Origin: Candidatus Brocadiaceae bacterium
Lineage (GTDB): Bacteria; Planctomycetota; MHYJ01; JACQXL01; CAKKQI01
Direction of reading: 5' to 3'
Assembly: GCA_919901895.1 (NCBI GenBank)
Contig: CAKKQI010000002.1
Coordinates: 7,758 to 14,417 of the forward strand
Length of the DNA: 6,660 nucleotides
In this document: piece after piece, positions 6,401 through 6,660 of the stretch
How the letters are laid out: the number at the start of each line of letters is the position of its first letter
Position numbering within the stretch: position 1 is the stretch's first letter
Notes under the pieces: generated by a model
What the model was told of the DNA's origin: nothing
The model's input: only the letters and a program-made list of their open reading frames with translations
The model's database searches: none
Translations under genes and position numbers: made by a program

Positions 6401-6660
6401 GCCAGGCGATGGCGCCGCTTTCTTCGGCCAGGGCCGCGATAACACCATGATTGGTATTACAAAATATCAAGCCATTATTTTCACCCAGCAGAGGCATGGC
6501 GAGTTCACCGGCCCGCTGGTTGGATTGGTTGGTAATTTTAGAACAAATAAATCGTTTCCAGAGCAAATTACCATTATGACCGTCAAAACATAAAAGATAG
6601 ATTTGATTTTCAATCCCGACAGATTTAACCGCGGCGGTAAAAACTTTACCGTTGGATACC
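3486..6660 (-). CDS. Partial giant PQQ-like beta-propeller protein with a TPR-like middle region
   Basis: The frame is open from TAG (complement of 3486-3488) to the window edge, giving 1057 visible codons with the N-terminus missing. Numbering is from the first complete codon. Repeated blade endings of the form D...G.hhW mark PQQ-like/BamB-like propeller repeats: FDGHNGNLLW (25-34), LAEESGAIAW (77-86), FDVFTGKKIW (142-151), INFSTGKLIW (179-188), then later NALNGKIIW (698-706), LDEKDGQLIW (759-768), INSNSGQVLY (799-808), YDLNQDRVLW (964-973) and IDKKSGKRIW (1013-1022). Between them, about residues 285-545 are helical and TPR-like, best seen in LRLADACVAKQLPEEAVMLY (375-394) and in VIWRLAQIFYRENDFKEAV (483-501). 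Such proteins are usually exported scaffolds or binding proteins of the envelope; the signal peptide would lie outside the window. There is no evidence of PQQ enzyme activity. TTG at 6566 is not the true start, because propeller sequence continues 31 codons upstream. A palindrome (4092-4117) encodes APSRRGGTG within a blade. Family good, function unknown. Confidence 0.85.
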   Translation of the reverse strand, partial: VSNGKVFTAAVKSVGIENQIYLLCFDGHNGNLLWKRFICSKITNQSNQRAGELAMPLLGENNGLIFCNTNHGVIAALAEESGAIAWLVNYLGDSLSETDAIARRQRVPYQGMTLPDRSSGFPIINKNLLCCLPFDEDKIFCFDVFTGKKIWEKTTKPQGHIVGMVNDDLIVYDQELSAINFSTGKLIWSALGGLGLGLSESDFVTPLYFYFNAKEGLSRVDLENKKIINTPQPWFDKENARTILMTRDGLLAVSDTQISLYYDISRFMAEYKEQEFRQPDNLKLLYENYIKVMIENEKFSETIEALRGIKARINSQLLSDDNRVIFGQMMQILMVRYEYAARANWDKKNLDECFKEWQLALDLAGSEEDRARIKLRLADACVAKQLPEEAVMLYDEIIQKYQGMYYEPLISASAVGLEVNWRLKTDFYAALQIDKIINTAGRAAYRKIELQAEPFAAQIDFNKKNDLMKFLKTYPNARRANEVIWRLAQIFYRENDFKEAVCYFRLLAPMLWQTGLFDENSRLDKTNFSQIFLQTVDCYERLNNRSGLIDFLENSSRTNGEQVLPVNNKKILLKDYSADKIALLRKQLREETVINLSTAPVLKIDKTDSCITGPPVAVPLNQTGAKLPSNLLLVARGNDVECWDIVQKKKCWVDSAEQKSLPVKKNTGVISPATILETKLSGLGGLLINRGFYLQKNNALNGKIIWQYEPPPNHVIFYLRTGFDKIFVGLSQVAAVETEGMHKNSDRPTPFIQNKLVCLDEKDGQLIWELGYQSLVTRIVCSEEYQFLVLLTGSALQIINSNSGQVLYEDQLFSNLPGPSYLHQTMIVHKNKVCYFNRKQELVLYDLAPSRRGGTGFVLQSRMILKQFSGIEAQNLTGVWVSLSDDFVLVSGLSQNPVVIKLAGVTSGGTDRELPLAGHFKNQPAKTVWRSFLTHEGICYFWTQNFTASDNTALPTLSTIFLSYDLNQDRVLWKSPLNDFTYMGSINTGGENCILSVGNFVSRSLAPFSVIMIDKKSGKRIWETSFIHNSNMFGYPSVQINGRSIIVTTQEGVVVYQ
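4092..4117. repeat. Perfect 12-bp-arm palindrome inside the propeller gene
   Basis: CCCCGTCCCGCC (4092-4103) is followed by TC and its exact reverse complement GGCGGGACGGGG (4106-4117). On the minus strand it is in frame and encodes the core of LAPSRRGGTGF (visible residues 847-857), between the blade strands LVLYDL and FVLQSRM, where a D..TGK-type turn is expected. The segment is far richer in GC than the surrounding coding sequence. It shares a CCGCCTC...GGCGG core with the palindrome at 1337-1351. It could be a small REP-like or palindromic insertion tolerated in a loop. Confidence 0.7.

Noticed and set aside
6564..6566. TTG as the start codon of the propeller gene
   Set aside because: The frame stays open 31 codons further to the window edge, and those codons encode another blade ending (FDGHNGNLLW) that would be cut in two by starting here.

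Overview
The window is gene-dense. Three co-directional genes on the + strand (34-3492) meet one long gene on the - strand (3486 to beyond 6660) tail to tail. No rRNA, tRNA, CRISPR array, insertion sequence or phage gene was seen, and no gene-free stretch exceeds 50 bases. All four proteins suggest a diderm (Gram-negative-type) bacterium: a sphingolipid-type long-chain-base synthase, a ceramide-synthase-like acyltransferase, a uroporphyrinogen-decarboxylase-superfamily (URO-D) protein, and a giant PQQ-propeller/TPR protein. Moderate GC by eye, weak Shine-Dalgarno signals, small GC-rich palindromes inside reading frames, and URO-D and PQQ/TPR families (often numerous in planctomycete/verrucomicrobial-type and Omnitrophota-like genomes) point loosely to an environmental or candidate-phylum lineage. 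That placement is inference, not proof.

Region 1 (34-2390) is the most informative. A PLP-dependent alpha-oxoamine synthase with serine-palmitoyltransferase-type motifs is followed 47 bases later by a GNAT-fold acyltransferase of the YghO/bacterial ceramide synthase type. In the known bacterial route, Spt condenses an amino acid (usually serine) with a fatty acyl thioester to give a 3-keto long-chain base, bCerS N-acylates it, and a reductase (CerR) reduces the ketone. The first two steps are here; no reductase is visible. A possible upstream gene ends at or just after the spt start and could belong to the same operon.

Region 2 (2425-3492) is a 355-residue URO-D superfamily protein that is not a true HemE. 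It has a His-X-Cys metal-binding motif like the MtaA/CmuA methyltransferases, but Asp-His where the last Cys ligand would be expected. It sits 34 bases after the acyltransferase gene and may be co-transcribed.

Region 3 (3486->6660, minus) encodes at least 1057 residues, with PQQ-like beta-propeller blades, a helical TPR-like middle, and a second set of blades. Its beginning lies outside the window. Its stop codon overlaps the end of the URO-D gene by 7 bp.

Two GC-rich palindromes with a related CCGCCTC...GGCGG core lie in frame in two different genes (1327-1351 and 4092-4117). Each sits at a loop where the protein looks locally interrupted, which resembles small palindromic elements that insert into coding sequence.
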